A DNA stretch of 64,000 bases, from the NCBI GenBank assembly GCA_907165275.2, contig OU015659.1:7792501-7856500 (forward strand). The letters run 5' to 3'. The position numbers and the translations under genes were made by a program. The DNA comes from Zygaena filipendulae (lineage: Eukaryota > Arthropoda > Insecta > Lepidoptera > Zygaenidae). The notes beneath the pieces were generated by a model. The model did no database searches. It had not been told where the DNA came from and was given only the letters and a program-made list of their open reading frames with translations. Of this stretch, positions 53,531 through 64,000 are shown one piece after another. Positions within the stretch are counted from its first letter, which is position 1. Every line of letters begins with the position of its first letter.

Positions 53531-53843
53531 TAAGAAGATGTATGGTTGGGATAAAAATATTCTAATTAAATTTCTGATCCATGATCCTGTAATTAAAATT
53601 CGTTTCTGTGTGACGTGTTCAGAAAAGACAAACAGGCACAAGTTTAAAAATAAAGTCTTGGGGCCGTACTTTTGAAGCGCTGAACCGTATTTTTGATCGA
53701 TTCAAAAATACAGTTCCTAGTTGTGATGACGTGTTGATAGAAAATAAATCCATGTATCTATACAGACACGGTTCCCTTAAAGTTTTGTTATTACCTGCAT
53801 GAACAAACGTATAAAATATTTTACTATCTATATCTAATATTTC
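53531..53843. other. Unassigned stretch with a hairpin
   Basis: GAACCGTATTTTTGA / TCAAAAATACAGTTC (53682-53716) pair with one mismatch round a short loop; the rest is unremarkable. Confidence 0.45.
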
Positions 53844-54130
53844 CTAACTGTTCCCCGCGGTCACACCCGTGACCTGCGTCAATTGTGAAGATCCCACGGG
53901 AATTCCGGGATTAAAGTACCCTATATCCATTTTTGACATAATAGTATGCTGAAATTAATGCAGTTTCACCCGCATTAATTTCAGATTTCCCCCGGGAATA
54001 CCGCGAGGAAAAGTACCCCATGTCCTTTTTGTAAGTACCCTTGAAAACGTATATGCAAAATTTCATGATGATCGGTCGAGCCGTTATTGCGTGTAATAAA
54101 CAAACAAAGTCACTTTGGCATTTATTAATA
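53844..54130 (+). repeat. Short interspersed repeat with duplicated 5' module
   Basis: CTAACTGTTCCCCGCGGTCA, CCCACGGGAATTCCGGGATT, then again CAGTTTCACCCGCATTAATT, AGATTTCCCCCGGGAATACC, followed by AAAATTTCATGATGATCGGT, CGAGCCGTTATTGCG and AACAAACAAAGTCACTTTGG. Confidence 0.7.
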
Positions 54131-54140
54131 GTAGGTACCT

Positions 54141-54362
54141 ACTATAGCTGTTTCCCCACGGTTCCGCGTTAATTTCGGAGATCCCGCTGGAACTCCAGGA
54201 TAAAAAGCACCAAGCGCAAGTATGTGTTATTCTGATGTAGGTATAAGCTATATTATTTATTGTAAAGTTTCATTAAAATCCATTCAATGATTTTTGCGTC
54301 AAAGAATTACAAACATCCATACATCCATTCATACAAACTTTTGTGTTTATTATATTAGTAAG
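54141..54362 (+). repeat. Short interspersed repeat
   Basis: ACTATAGCTGTTTCCCCACG, TTCGGAGATCCCGCTGGAAC, TATAAGCTATATTATTTATT, TCCATTCAATGATTTTTGCG and TATTATATTAGTAAGGA. Same subtype as 37141-37356; starts about 10 bases after the previous copy. Confidence 0.7.
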
Positions 54363-54766
54363 GAAGAATTAGGATAACATGACACCTTTAACATATTTCA
54401 GATTTTCGGTTATTTCACAGTTAATTTACAATATCGACTCTATATAATACAAGTTACTAAAGGAGGCAAATTGAATGAAACGGATATAATATATATTGGA
54501 TTACATTTTAATTAACATTGCTATCTAAAATTTTGGGATTAGGTAAATGAAGGTTGTCAGATCAAATATACCTGCTTTGAAATCAGTTTGGACGGCTCGT
54601 AAAATCAGTAGGTACCTTGGCCTTTAGATGAGACCTCACGCAAAATATTTACTAGCACTCCTATATTTATTATGCCTACAAGGTGTAAGTTTATAGGGTC
54701 CTATTGAAGGAGTGTATTCAGTATTCAGATCTAGCCTTAAACATTCAACATGGCATTAATACTTGA

Positions 54767-54966
54767 CATAATTATGAGAATGTGAGTTTGTTTGTTTCTT
54801 TACACGTTGCATACACCTTGTCAGAGCCCATGTCAATTTCGAATTTCTCCGGGAATTCCAGGATGAAAAGTACCCTATGTCATGTATGTATTTCATAACC
54901 ATCGATTGAGTAGTAAAGTCGTGAGAGCGTAACAAACAAACTCACATTCGTATTTATAGTAATAGG
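54767..54966 (+). repeat. Scrambled short interspersed repeat relic
   Basis: It starts like a minus copy (ATTATGAGAATGTGAGTTTG, TTGTTTCTTTACACG) and then turns into a plus copy (TTCGAATTTCTCCGGGAATT, GATGAAAAGTACCCTATGTC, GTAACAAACAAACTCACATT). Two half-copies of opposite strand are joined. Confidence 0.55.
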
Positions 54967-57445
54967 GTTAGTTATAATATGTAGTAAGCACCATATTATA
55001 TGATATTAGATATACATAAGGCGTTACTTCCCTCCTCGAATTAGCGACACGTCCTCGTCAGCAGTCAAGTTTGCAAACCACTGGACCAAAAGAACTGGCA
55101 AAATTTTGATGTCGTTTTAGTACTTAGTATCGGTACCTATGTGAGAAGTTTCTCTGCAGTTTGTTTTGATAATATTTATGTTATTACGTAATAATGAGAT
55201 ATAAATACCTAATTTCACATGAAAAGAAAGAAATTCATGATTAAATTCTCAACGGGAAAACATCTAAGAGATGTTCTGAGGAAAAATTCATATATATAAT
55301 TCAGGTATAATGATGTGAAATCGTTAAATATTACATTGCGTTGGTATTTTATTTTACTAACACGTAATAATAATTGTTTATTTGCTGTAGGTGCAACTAC
55401 TGAATCTATACTATAAAAACACGAAAGCAATAAATTTTTACCATTCAATCATAAAACGTTAATAATGCAAGGTTTAATCGGAGTGTTGATTGTTTTCAGT
55501 GCATGAACTGCAACACACAAATTCCACATCACAAATAATTGATATAAAACTGCGTTGTAGCTAGGTACCTATGACTAATATGTTATGTTTTTGTCACATA
55601 AGTAGATATGTATGTATGTATGTTTCAAAAACTTAGTGTGAACTCGCCCTAACTCTGCTGTAGGTACCAATTCGTTAAAGAGATTTTGTTGAGATAATTA
55701 AGGTAAGATAACTCAAAAATTAAGGCGTATTTGTTCCGAACACTATAGTAAAATTTATAAATAGAATCAAAGGATTTGTTTAATGAAATACTCTCAATTT
55801 ATTTAAACAGGCTTTACCTTGATTTGAAAAAATATAACCTTATAAATATTTAAAATAATCTTATTAAGTATGTGCATGTATGTTTTATGGTGGTAACTAT
55901 ATATTGTACCTACAAGGTTGTAGATACGTACGTGGTAGTTGGATGGCACGTGCCCGTGTGAAGTAGCCGCCTCTTGTTTCACGCCTGATTATCTTTCAAC
56001 CTCATACAGTTCATCGCTTCAGTAATAAAAAATGGAACAATATTTTTGAGCTGAAACTTCTTTAGCCGCCGTAGGAAAAAAGTTTTTTAAATTTAATTTT
56101 CGTTTCTTTATAAAAATATTCGTATAGTTTGTAATTGGTGGCATTGTAACACAAGAAGTTTCATACCAGCCTTAAGGATGGATCTCAGATAAAATATTTT
56201 GTTACCGAAATACCATATTACATATACCTACCTATATACTACCTATTGTCAAAAAAGATACTTATGTAGGTACATACGCATTTGAATAAAATACACGTAA
56301 GTTGTTTAAAACTACATGTCACGAAAACATTGCATTCATGCCACCAATTGTGGGCACTGAACAATTAAGGTAATAGTGCCTACTCGTATCAGCTACAATT
56401 TGCAATGTAGTTAACTTTGCGGTTTTTTTTTATCGTAGTAAAATTCTTTACAGAGAACGATCTGGCGACTGGCACAGTACCATTGCATTGTTACTCGTGT
56501 ATTTTGTGCACCTGCGTGATTTATAGAAAACAATATTATTATGGTTTCTCTATATTGCCCAATATAAAAGAACATAAAGGTAAAAGTACAACGGCGTACC
56601 TATATAATGCTAAGTTATTTTTTGCTACCAAACTTTTGGTTCTGTAGGAAGAAGTAAAACTGAGAAAAAAAATCCTTTAACCCTCTCCCCAAAGTTGAGT
56701 TATCTTCAGTGTTCAGACATACCGTGTCAACAGTTCAAATAAATGTATAGTCAACCATTTTTTAGATTTAAATAATGATTGTATAGGTACTTTCATTCTA
56801 AAGAAGCAATTATTTTTTTTTGCCAATTTGAAGGGGATTCGAAGATCACAAACGTCTAAAAAGCTGAACGAGAGTGTGAAAAAAGTAAAAACGACAGGAC
56901 AATCCAATAGTTAAAGCCCGCGTTTACTGAAAGCAAACACCAAATTGCTCGCTAACTTGAGATTACACGACGTCGTTGTAACTTAAGCCCCTTCCCTCCC
57001 CGTCCACTCCCTCCTTGCTAGATCCCACCGTCTCGTCGTTAAAGCGTTGAAAAACTAACGGAACTTGACCGTATTCTGTAGCGCTTGAGCGAATGTTTCG
57101 TTTTATTTTTAAAACCGCATATTCGAGAGAGAAAAAATTAGGTTTAATAAAATTGATGTTAGAATTTATTAGAATTAAACTCCAATATTTATTTTGCGAA
57201 TTCGTCGCAGTCGTCAATGTTAAAACAATTCACAATATTTATTAACATAATTGCATTGTAAATAATGAAATAGGAATTGATGATGATGTTAAATAACAGA
57301 AAGCATATATAATATATCTTGATTTTAGGTTTGTCTGCATGTTTGAACGCGTATCACACAATAATAGTATGCTAAAACTTGGCATGTTCGTAGCTAGTTA
57401 CGTAGGGGACCAAATCCTAAGCACACATTAGTGGAATCGCAAGCA
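54967..57445. other. Unassigned AT-rich stretch
   Basis: Nothing recognised. Frames of 64-84 codons on both strands (55215-57217) show no motif. An ATGTATGTATGT run at 55611-55622. 56963-57110 minus is slightly GC-richer. Confidence 0.35.
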
Positions 57446-57646
57446 TCAATATTATAAATGCGAAAGAGAGTGAGTATGTTTGTTTGTTACGCTTTCACGG
57501 CTTAACGGCTCAACCGATCACCACGAAATTTTGCATACCACACGTTGTCGGGGGTATAGAGACGGACATAGGATACTTTTTATCCCGGGATTCCCACGGG
57601 AACTTCGAAATTACCGCGGATGAAACCGCGGGGAACAGCTAGTTAG
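57446..57646 (-). repeat. Short interspersed repeat, near-consensus
   Basis: On plus: TCAATATTATAAATGCGAAA, TTGTTTGTTACGCTTTCACG, CAACCGATCACCACGAAATT, GTTGTCGGGGGTATAGAGAC, TTATCCCGGGATTCCCACGG, ATTACCGCGGATGAAACCGC, GGGGAACAGCTAGTTAG. All modules present. Confidence 0.8.
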
Positions 57647-58403
57647 ATACGTCTATAAAATAGTTTAAAATGTTAAAAACAATAATGATTTTATAGGTAC
57701 CTATTTTGTTTTTACTATAATTATAACAAATACATAGTTATATTCCTGATAGTTATATTCTTGAAAGGCAGTTAAAAATATTTTTAATTAATTTAAGAAG
57801 ATTATTGCAATACAATTTTTTAAAGAATTAAATCTGTATAATAACTGCATGACTCAGATAATGATGAACGGAATATATACAAAACATACTGTTGTTAACG
57901 TTTTTGTTTGTTTGTTGCATTAACTTTTGCTTTTGACTCCCTCAATACTCCAGAAATAAAGTATACCTATCTATGTATTTATTGCATTCATACAAAATTT
58001 AATACGATAAACAATTCTTAACAAATTGTGTTCAATGAGAACAACGAGTACGAACGAGAAATTCCTCGAGCTGGCTGGGGAATGCAGTACGCGAGGAAAT
58101 TTTTCAAGTAATTTGGATTCTATTCACAAAACAGACGGGCAAGCGTCGAATAAGGCGAGTTGCGCCAAATGAACCGGACTTCGCTGCATTACGACCGACC
58201 AGGGCTGCTTCTGATGTTAAATCACGAACTAAGGCATTTGTACTAACCCAACTACATAACCTGCCAGATACATAATGTATAGGTGATATTATGTATAGGT
58301 AAGGCGGTGGCTTTTTTGCAATTTTGCGCCTTGTTTGTACTTTATCATCTCTGAACAAGATGGCATGCCACTCGTTATAATAACCTCTTTCTTTTTATTG
58401 TTC
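57647..58403. other. Unassigned stretch
   Basis: 58045-58250 is GC-richer (AGGCGAGTTGCGCCAAATGA) and unique; the 84-codon minus frame there has no motif. Confidence 0.35.
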
Positions 58404-58800
58404 AACTAGGTGTCCCGCGCGGTTTCACCCGCGATAATTTCGAAGTTTCCGCGGAATTGTTCTATACAAACTTTGCATCCCCTTTTCATCCCCTTAGGAG
58501 TTGAATTTCCAAAAATCCTCTCTTATCGGATGCCTACGTCATACAAAGAACACACCCTCCAAGTTTCCAGTCTCTACGATCAGCGATTTAGGCTGTGCGT
58601 TGATCCATCAGTCATTCACGACAAAGCATTTTATATGTATAGATAAACTAGTTATGGAATTCCAAAGTAGCCTAATTTACTTTATAAACCTTCCCTGAAC
58701 TTCCACAAATATTTCAAGAACAAAATTAGCCAAATCGATCCTGCCATTCTCGAGTTCCAGCGAGACAAACGAACAGCAATTCATTTTTATATAGATTGGT
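58404..58800 (+). repeat. Short interspersed repeat, CCCTTAGGAGTTGAATTT type
   Basis: AACTAGGTGTCCCGCGCGGT, ACCCGCGATAATTTCGAAGT, CATCCCCTTTTCATCCCCTT, AGGAGTTGAATTTCCAAAAA, CGGATGCCTACGTCATACAA, CCAAGTTTCCAGTCTCTACG, AGCCAAATCGATCCTGCC and TTTTTATATAGATTGGT. About 400 bases and the longest repeat of this group; 18718-18850 is a decayed relative. Two frames through it are accidental. Confidence 0.7.
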
Positions 58801-59119
58801 AAATTTCTTCTTTTCGCGTTCTATTTTCTTAATTCAAATTGTATTCTTTTTTTTATATTCATTTCCTCACCTGTATTTTGGTAATTTTCTTATTTGAAAA
58901 GTTATAATTAATAATTTTGCACGGGTAACTTCTTTCCCGAACAAGAGTCTCTTTATCTTAATTTCAACTGCAAGAGTCAGTTGGAGGTAACATTCAACCC
59001 CGTCATCATCATCACGTCAAGTATGATTTTCAGTCAAAAATATGCGTACCTTTTACATTGTAGTTCCCTGACAGGAGGTCAATTTAAATGGAGAGTCTAT
59101 TGAACGGCGACGCGTGTTA
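58801..59119. other. Unassigned spacer
   Basis: AT-rich; nothing recognised. Confidence 0.4.
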
Positions 59120-59121
59120 TA

Positions 59122-59488
59122 CAAGATGTTACGGAAAGATGTAGTTATATTTGAAAATTGTGATCTGGCAATCTTGATCGTGGTATTTAGCTCAAAAACC
59201 TTACTTCATTACACTTATTTCATAACTAAAATAAAAATCGACTACTTCTGCAACAAAATAAACATGTCATATCATTGGGTAGGTCTGGAAATGGTTACAG
59301 GTGACGGGTTTAAAATCATTTTACGCAATTTATCACCGTTGTGGTGCAGAGACAAGTTAATAACAGCAAATCTAGCAAATTTTAGGAAAGTTTTCTTCAT
59401 GGTTCTGGTTTAGTTACCGTGTCAAACATTGTGGACGATAAAGTAAATACGATCGTCAAATATGACTACACCATTCTGCAACACCTTG
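59122..59488. mobile_element. Tc1/mariner-like MITE in a TA target
   Basis: The left end CAAGATGTTACGGAAAGATG, TAGTTATATTTGA and the inverse of the right end CAAGGTGTTGCAGAATGGTG, TAGTCATATTTGA agree at about 28 of 33 positions, with TA on each side. Between the ends is AT-rich non-coding sequence; the 99-codon frame at 59114-59413 starts in the inverted repeat and shows no transposase motif, so I take it as accidental. Confidence 0.75.
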
Positions 59489-59524
59489 TATGGGTAGCCC
59501 TAACTGTCAAGTGTTTAGCTAAAC

Positions 59525-59761
59525 CATCGACCACACAGCCCATAGACGCCTAATGTTTGATTTTGCGTATTGAATGCATTCTGGCAACTAGCTGAGGTAA
59601 GAGAAGCGGGGTTGCAACGCCGTGATTGGTTAATTCAAGGCCACACGCGCTAGTTACACGCCGTGATTGGCTAATTCACATTTATATCGGAACTATAAGT
59701 CAGATGTGTTGACAGGAGCCATTCGCCTGTTATTAGGCGTCTATGGGCTGTGTGGTCGATG
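59525..59761. mobile_element. MITE with 8-bp target duplication (AGCTAAAC)
   Basis: CATCGACCACACAGCCCAT and the following AGACGCCTAAT form a 30-base inverted repeat that looks perfect at the two ends, and AGCTAAAC is duplicated exactly outside (59517-59524 and 59762-59769). The interior carries two near-identical blocks ACGCCGTGATTGGTTAATTC and ACGCCGTGATTGGCTAATTC, each with an ATTGG (CCAAT) box. Eight-base duplication suggests hAT or a similar superfamily. Intact duplication and arms indicate a young insertion. Confidence 0.85.
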
Positions 59762-59769
59762 AGCTAAAC

Positions 59770-61304
59770 GTTCACAGAATTCTTGTAAATTAGTGTTTGA
59801 CCTTGAACTCTAAAGAATTCAAGCATTCTCTTCTTTTTCTCACATTTAAAGCCCTTTTTAATAGAATTCCGGGATCACAATGCTTTGTAATAGCCATTGT
59901 GATCTTAAGATAAATGTAGGTACAATAAATGCGGCAATAGCAAGCAAATATGTTCTCAGGGCGCGGGCGTATTAATTGTATTCGTTTTGAAATAAGCAGT
60001 TGTGTGATCGGATGTTCTTGTGAAGATATTTTTACTTCAAGTTTTGGATCTATGAACTAGTATCCAAAAAAGCTTCCTTGGTTTTTTAGATAAAAGTTTT
60101 AATGACAAGGATAAGAGAACGGGAAAAACCTAAACGTTTGAATTCTTAAGTAGTATTATACCAACACTACTATACTTAGATACGGGTACCACAACTATTT
60201 TCTTTGTATGCAAATCACAAAACGTTGTTCGTGGTTATCGCCGCCTGGCGAGACGGGGGAAAGTCGGGAGGATTGTCGAAAAGGAGGCAGGGGAATAAAG
60301 GGAGCAAGGGGGTTGGGTCGCACGCGCACGATAACGTCACGTTGTCACCTCGCAAGTTGTAATTTTGTTTTCTTTCAATTCATTTTATTTTTTTATCGGG
60401 ATTGAAAATTTATAAATATTTTATAGAAAATTCCTCTGTTTGTAGATACTAAGACGTGCTGTGTAACTATGCCTCCAATAAATCTGAAGTTTAAACTAAA
60501 TCAGTGTTATAGAACATAGTATGTTCATATTACAAAATTGTGTAAAATATACAATATACAATTTATTATTATCACCATACGTGATGTTCTAGCTGTTCTG
60601 GATATTAAAAGGAGATACATTACAGAATGTATAATATTTGTCAAAGCAATACGTATTTCTTTGTAGTATAAATTGGGATAATCGTTAATGCTCTACCCAA
60701 GGCGAAATCCCTTGTATAGATTGCGGTATCATCATAAATAACTGCGTAACTGTTTTTATGGAGGAGAAAATTACTCTTTTCACTCACTGCCTTTTATGTA
60801 CCGGGTATTTTTTGTTTACGACAGGGACGCCTTACGAATTGACGTACGTCTTATAAAAAGACTTAGCACTTTTTTCTATGATAAGTACGTACCTACCTAC
60901 TAGAAAATAGGCAAAACACATACGTTCTGCGTGCAAGTAACAACATCAATAGATTCTCTGGAGCCCTAACGAATGGGGGATTAGAAAAAACCACAACCAA
61001 AAATATTAGATATGATAAGCACATTACGTATCGCACTAATTAATTTTTAATGAAAACATTTCCTCTTTATCAGATAGCGACGTTAGTGATACAGCGGTGG
61101 TTGCCGGTGGAGTCTTCATTTTTGTTTTTATTGTGCTTAATTATATAAAGTCCTCGTAATAACAAAATACAGGATTATAACCTTCTAAGTACTCCTTCCA
61201 CTAATTCAAGGGAATTTACTAAATAAAATAAGAGCTGAGTAGCGGTAAACTGTTTGCATGTGTGACATACTTACTTAGGTATATGTTAAAATTCACAAGG
61301 CAGT
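59770..61304. other. Unassigned stretch including a purine/GC-rich block
   Basis: 60215-60350 is strikingly G-rich on plus (GAGACGGGGGAAAGTCGGGA, AAGGAGGCAGGGGAATAAAG, GGAGCAAGGGGGTTGGGTCG), ending with GATAACGTCACGTTGTCAC, a near-palindrome. It is unique here and without motif in its 65-codon frame. The rest is AT-rich. Confidence 0.35.
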
Positions 61305-61634
61305 AATAGGGATGTTGACTACTATTGAAAATCAAAATTCTAATTAGTCTGTCAGTTAGAAAATAAAAAAACAATAGACACGTATTTTTTGCTTTTTTAA
61401 ATAAATTAAAATATACAGAGATAAAGCGCATTAAAGTTTAGGATGAGGAGGTCGTGACGTCACTGACCACAAAACCGCCATACAAACTGTCAGAATAGTG
61501 ACGTCACGCGAAATTTTAACTCAATATATCGCCGTTATTTTTTGATTACGTAAAAAAAGAAAAAATACACGTCCAATATTTTTTAATAATCTACAAGACG
61601 GACTAAAAAACAAAAATTTGTCAACATGCCCATT
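61305..61634. mobile_element. CRE-bearing MITE, copy 4
   Basis: The ends AATAGGGATGTTGAC and GTCAACATGCCCATT form the inverted repeat. TGACGTCA stands at 61455 and 61499, flanking ACCGCCATACAAACTGTCAG. Very close to copy 2; several indels aside, the two align over the full 330 bases. The minus frame across it (61219-61431) is accidental. Confidence 0.8.
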
Positions 61635-63173
61635 ATTCGAGACCATGGGATACACAATAATATGATATTATCCATCATCATTGGCGGTGACTTGAAAGGA
61701 CGGAAACGTCTTTATTAGTGTAGATATTGTCCCAATAATTATTATGTACGAGCACAAAACAGGCCATTATCCTTCAACCCAGATAATCACCGAGATAGCG
61801 ACACGAGGAATTCATTTTTATCGCCTATCAGTTTCTCGCTGGTTGTGTATTAGTGGACCAATCGTTAGGTCATTACATTGGCCATGTGGCGCATAAAACT
61901 TCTACGTTATGCGGGCACTCAATTTCTGTCCCTTCTGTGGGTCGTTCAAACGAAATTAGGTACTAATATTTATTGGGCGAAAGCTAAATTTCCAATTTAA
62001 GATTGAGCATGAACAAGATGTTTTTCCATAATTGACTTATTGTAGGTATTAACATCAAATTAATTTTCTCTCGCATTAAATTTATATATTTTCATCATAT
62101 TTACGAAGCACAATGGTAGCTATGTTATGTTGTCAATTGTTTTAACTAATAAGGAATGATGATGATTGAAGGATGGTTAATCTTTTATTTAAAACTCTTT
62201 ATAGGAGTAGGTACACAATAATAAATTAGCGTTTTGAGCTTTACTACGGTAAACTTTGGACACGATGCAGTTACATGTAGCTATGTATTTCCGACTCGAC
62301 AATGGACCGCATTGTGTATATTAGTTTTTATTGTTTGCGTGCATGGTCATGGAGATAAAATAAATAGTAAAAATAAATGAAATTAGTTCTATGTTTGATC
62401 ATAATTTTTTCCAATAGTATTCTAGAATCATCCACAAAGGTGACAAAGGTTACATATGTCGTTTAAGACTTAAGAGTTTTTTCATAAACAAAACATTACC
62501 ACGATTTAGCTTAGCACATTTTGTAAACATAGATGCCTGACGGCACGGATTTCGCCTCACAATCAGTTTAGGCAACAGTGGCATCGATCTATGTAATATA
62601 GTTTTATCTGTAAGTTAGTTTATTGAGATAACTACTTTTTTGTACTTGCTGATCTAAATAAACGTATTTTTATCTTAATTCTTAATTAGCATTATTTATT
62701 ATTTGGTATTGAATGTTTACATTAATAAAATAAGTAGGTTGTATCTCTAATTATCTAATTCGCGTTTTTGTCATGGCTCACCATTAGTTTACCCGTTATA
62801 AAATCAAAGCTCGACGACCTTATCATTCGTTTTGTGGCATTAACAAAACATTTTGTCTCTACTAACCACGTGGCTGCGGTTTGTTTAATCTGTTTGCGGC
62901 CACAAATTGAAACTGTTTTGTATTCGAACTTTAGCATAATGAGTAGACAGTAGGTAGTGAATATTTATTTTGTAGTTGTTTGTTGCTACGGTATTGGCTC
63001 GGAAATGGTTTCACATAATTATACTTTTATATTTTTTTCTAGAGAGGTAAGCAGAAACTATAAACGCACTAATTGATCAAACCTTTGCCAAACATTTTTT
63101 GTCTTAGGTACACTTGCAAATCTTCGGTGACAAGACGTCGCGTCGTTACCTACAGCTGTTGTATTTATTTTTA
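61635..63173. other. Unassigned stretch
   Basis: No repeat family recognised. Two overlapping 60-61-codon frames on opposite strands (62755-62953) lack motifs. Confidence 0.35.
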
Positions 63174-63350
63174 ACTAGCTGTTCCCCGCGATTTTAACCG
63201 CGAAAATTTTGGAGATCCCACTGGAATTCCGGGATAACGAGTACGCTATGTCCTTCTCTGTACCCCTGACAACGTGTATGCAAAATTTTATGATGATCGA
63301 TTCAGCCGTAAAGGCGTGAAAGCGTAACAAATAAACAAACATTCGAAAGT
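63174..63350 (+). repeat. Short interspersed repeat
   Basis: ACTAGCTGTTCCCCGCGATT, GGAGATCCCACTGGAATTCC, GCTATGTCCTTCTCTGTACC, CCTGACAACGTGTATGCAAA, ATGATGATCGATTCAGCCGT and AAGCGTAACAAATAAACAAA. Loses the extreme tail. Confidence 0.8.
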
Positions 63351-64000
63351 GCACTGGAATTACACACATGCGTTTAAATAAATTTTCAATCACTCTTAAT
63401 CTCAATCATTATCTCCTTTGTCTATGCGATTTTATGATAGAATAAAATAGGTAATTGAAAACTTTGATTCCGGTTATAAGTTTTTGCATACTTCATTGCA
63501 TTCAAGATTTACCTATAATGATGTTAGAACCTGAATTATTTCATTTTAAATACATATATATATATACACCTTCTTTATATACCTGTTGCTGCAGTTTTAT
63601 TTACATCTACACAAAGTCTAACAAAAATTACAATTAGTTTCAACGTACTGTCTGCGCTGTTTATGGGAAATGAAGATTTTATTTCCAATTGTAAAGAACG
63701 GAATCCGTCTTTGTAAAGTCCACGCGGAAATATGAATAAAATGTAGAAAGAATAAATGAGTAGGTACCTAGTATTTTTTTAAAACAAGCTTTTAGGATCG
63801 TATACAACGTGCCGTGTCTGTGTTGTTAATCATTAAGGAGTTCTCTCGTTAGGAGGCAATAGACATGTTATGATGTTTAGGCTAGTTGATTGGCTCTTCT
63901 ACCTTCGACTGTCATATGTAATCTTTTTCGAGTTCTTCTGTCTCTATCTCCTTAATATCTTCCTGGGTGCGAGACGAAAGTTTTAAGTTGTACCTACTTT
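63351..64000. other. Unassigned right edge
   Basis: AT-rich; a TATATATATATAC run at 63556. No feature recognised before the window ends. Confidence 0.4.

Noticed and set aside
59114..59413. 99-codon plus-strand frame
   Set aside because: It begins in the inverted terminus of a MITE and shows no transposase features.

Overview
The window looks like butterfly or moth (Lepidoptera) nuclear DNA. It is AT-rich, scattered with TAGGTA/TACCTA words, and full of short interspersed repeats of types familiar from lepidopteran genomes: the CTAGCTGT...CCCGCGGGAATTCC...TTATAATATTAGTAGGAT family, the AAGTGCGAG...GGTTCCGTA family, and GAAGTCGGTT fragments. I found no intact host protein-coding gene, rRNA, functional tRNA or CRISPR array. 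Single short exons cannot be excluded by eye. The stretch is best read as intergenic or deep-intronic sequence built by successive transposon insertions.

1-8000: a hairpin repeat, a mosaic of short repeats, a large inverted-repeat element (1801-2688), a MITE (miniature inverted-repeat element) with a 3-bp TAA duplication (3274-3481), a decayed tRNA-Pro-like relic (about 5205-5275), a three-armed palindromic MITE (5546-5992), a 738-bp terminal-inverted-repeat (TIR) element (6250-6987) and the first copy of a CRE-bearing MITE (7005-7333).

8000-14000: the structural centrepiece. Two 624-bp direct repeats (8018-8641 and 13197-13820) look base-for-base identical, run TG...CA and are flanked by TGTG. 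They are the LTRs of one element whose 4.55-kb interior has no recognisable gag-pol. The interior instead holds decayed 3' ends of two different non-LTR retrotransposons, a short repeat and a 108-bp tandem duplication.

14000-36000: more short repeats, CRE-MITE copies 2 and 3, a 1.04-kb foldback element (20757-21801), LINE 3' ends, a decayed LINE cut by a hAT-like MITE with a perfect 8-bp target duplication (26168-26413), a MITE nested in a short repeat (31409-31575), and a palindrome/CCAAT cluster (33340-33616).

36000-64000: a near-complete palindromic MITE (36015-36251), a head-to-tail trio of short repeats (37734-38452), a 635-bp TIR element carrying a hAT-like end (46767-47401), a 5'-truncated LINE with readable reverse-transcriptase C-terminus (about 49921-51527, minus strand) interrupted by a 596-bp unit nearly identical to one arm of the 20757 foldback, a Tc1/mariner-like MITE (59122-59488), a MITE with an 8-bp duplication (59525-59761) and CRE-MITE copy 4 (61305-61634).

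Nothing here forms a pathway. The features relate through nesting (which inserted into which), shared termini, and motifs the repeats may spread: TGACGTCA in one MITE family and TTCCCGCGGGAA in the short repeats. Boundaries without a stated target duplication are good to roughly 5-20 bases. Family names are from memory of lepidopteran repeats and were not checked against a library.
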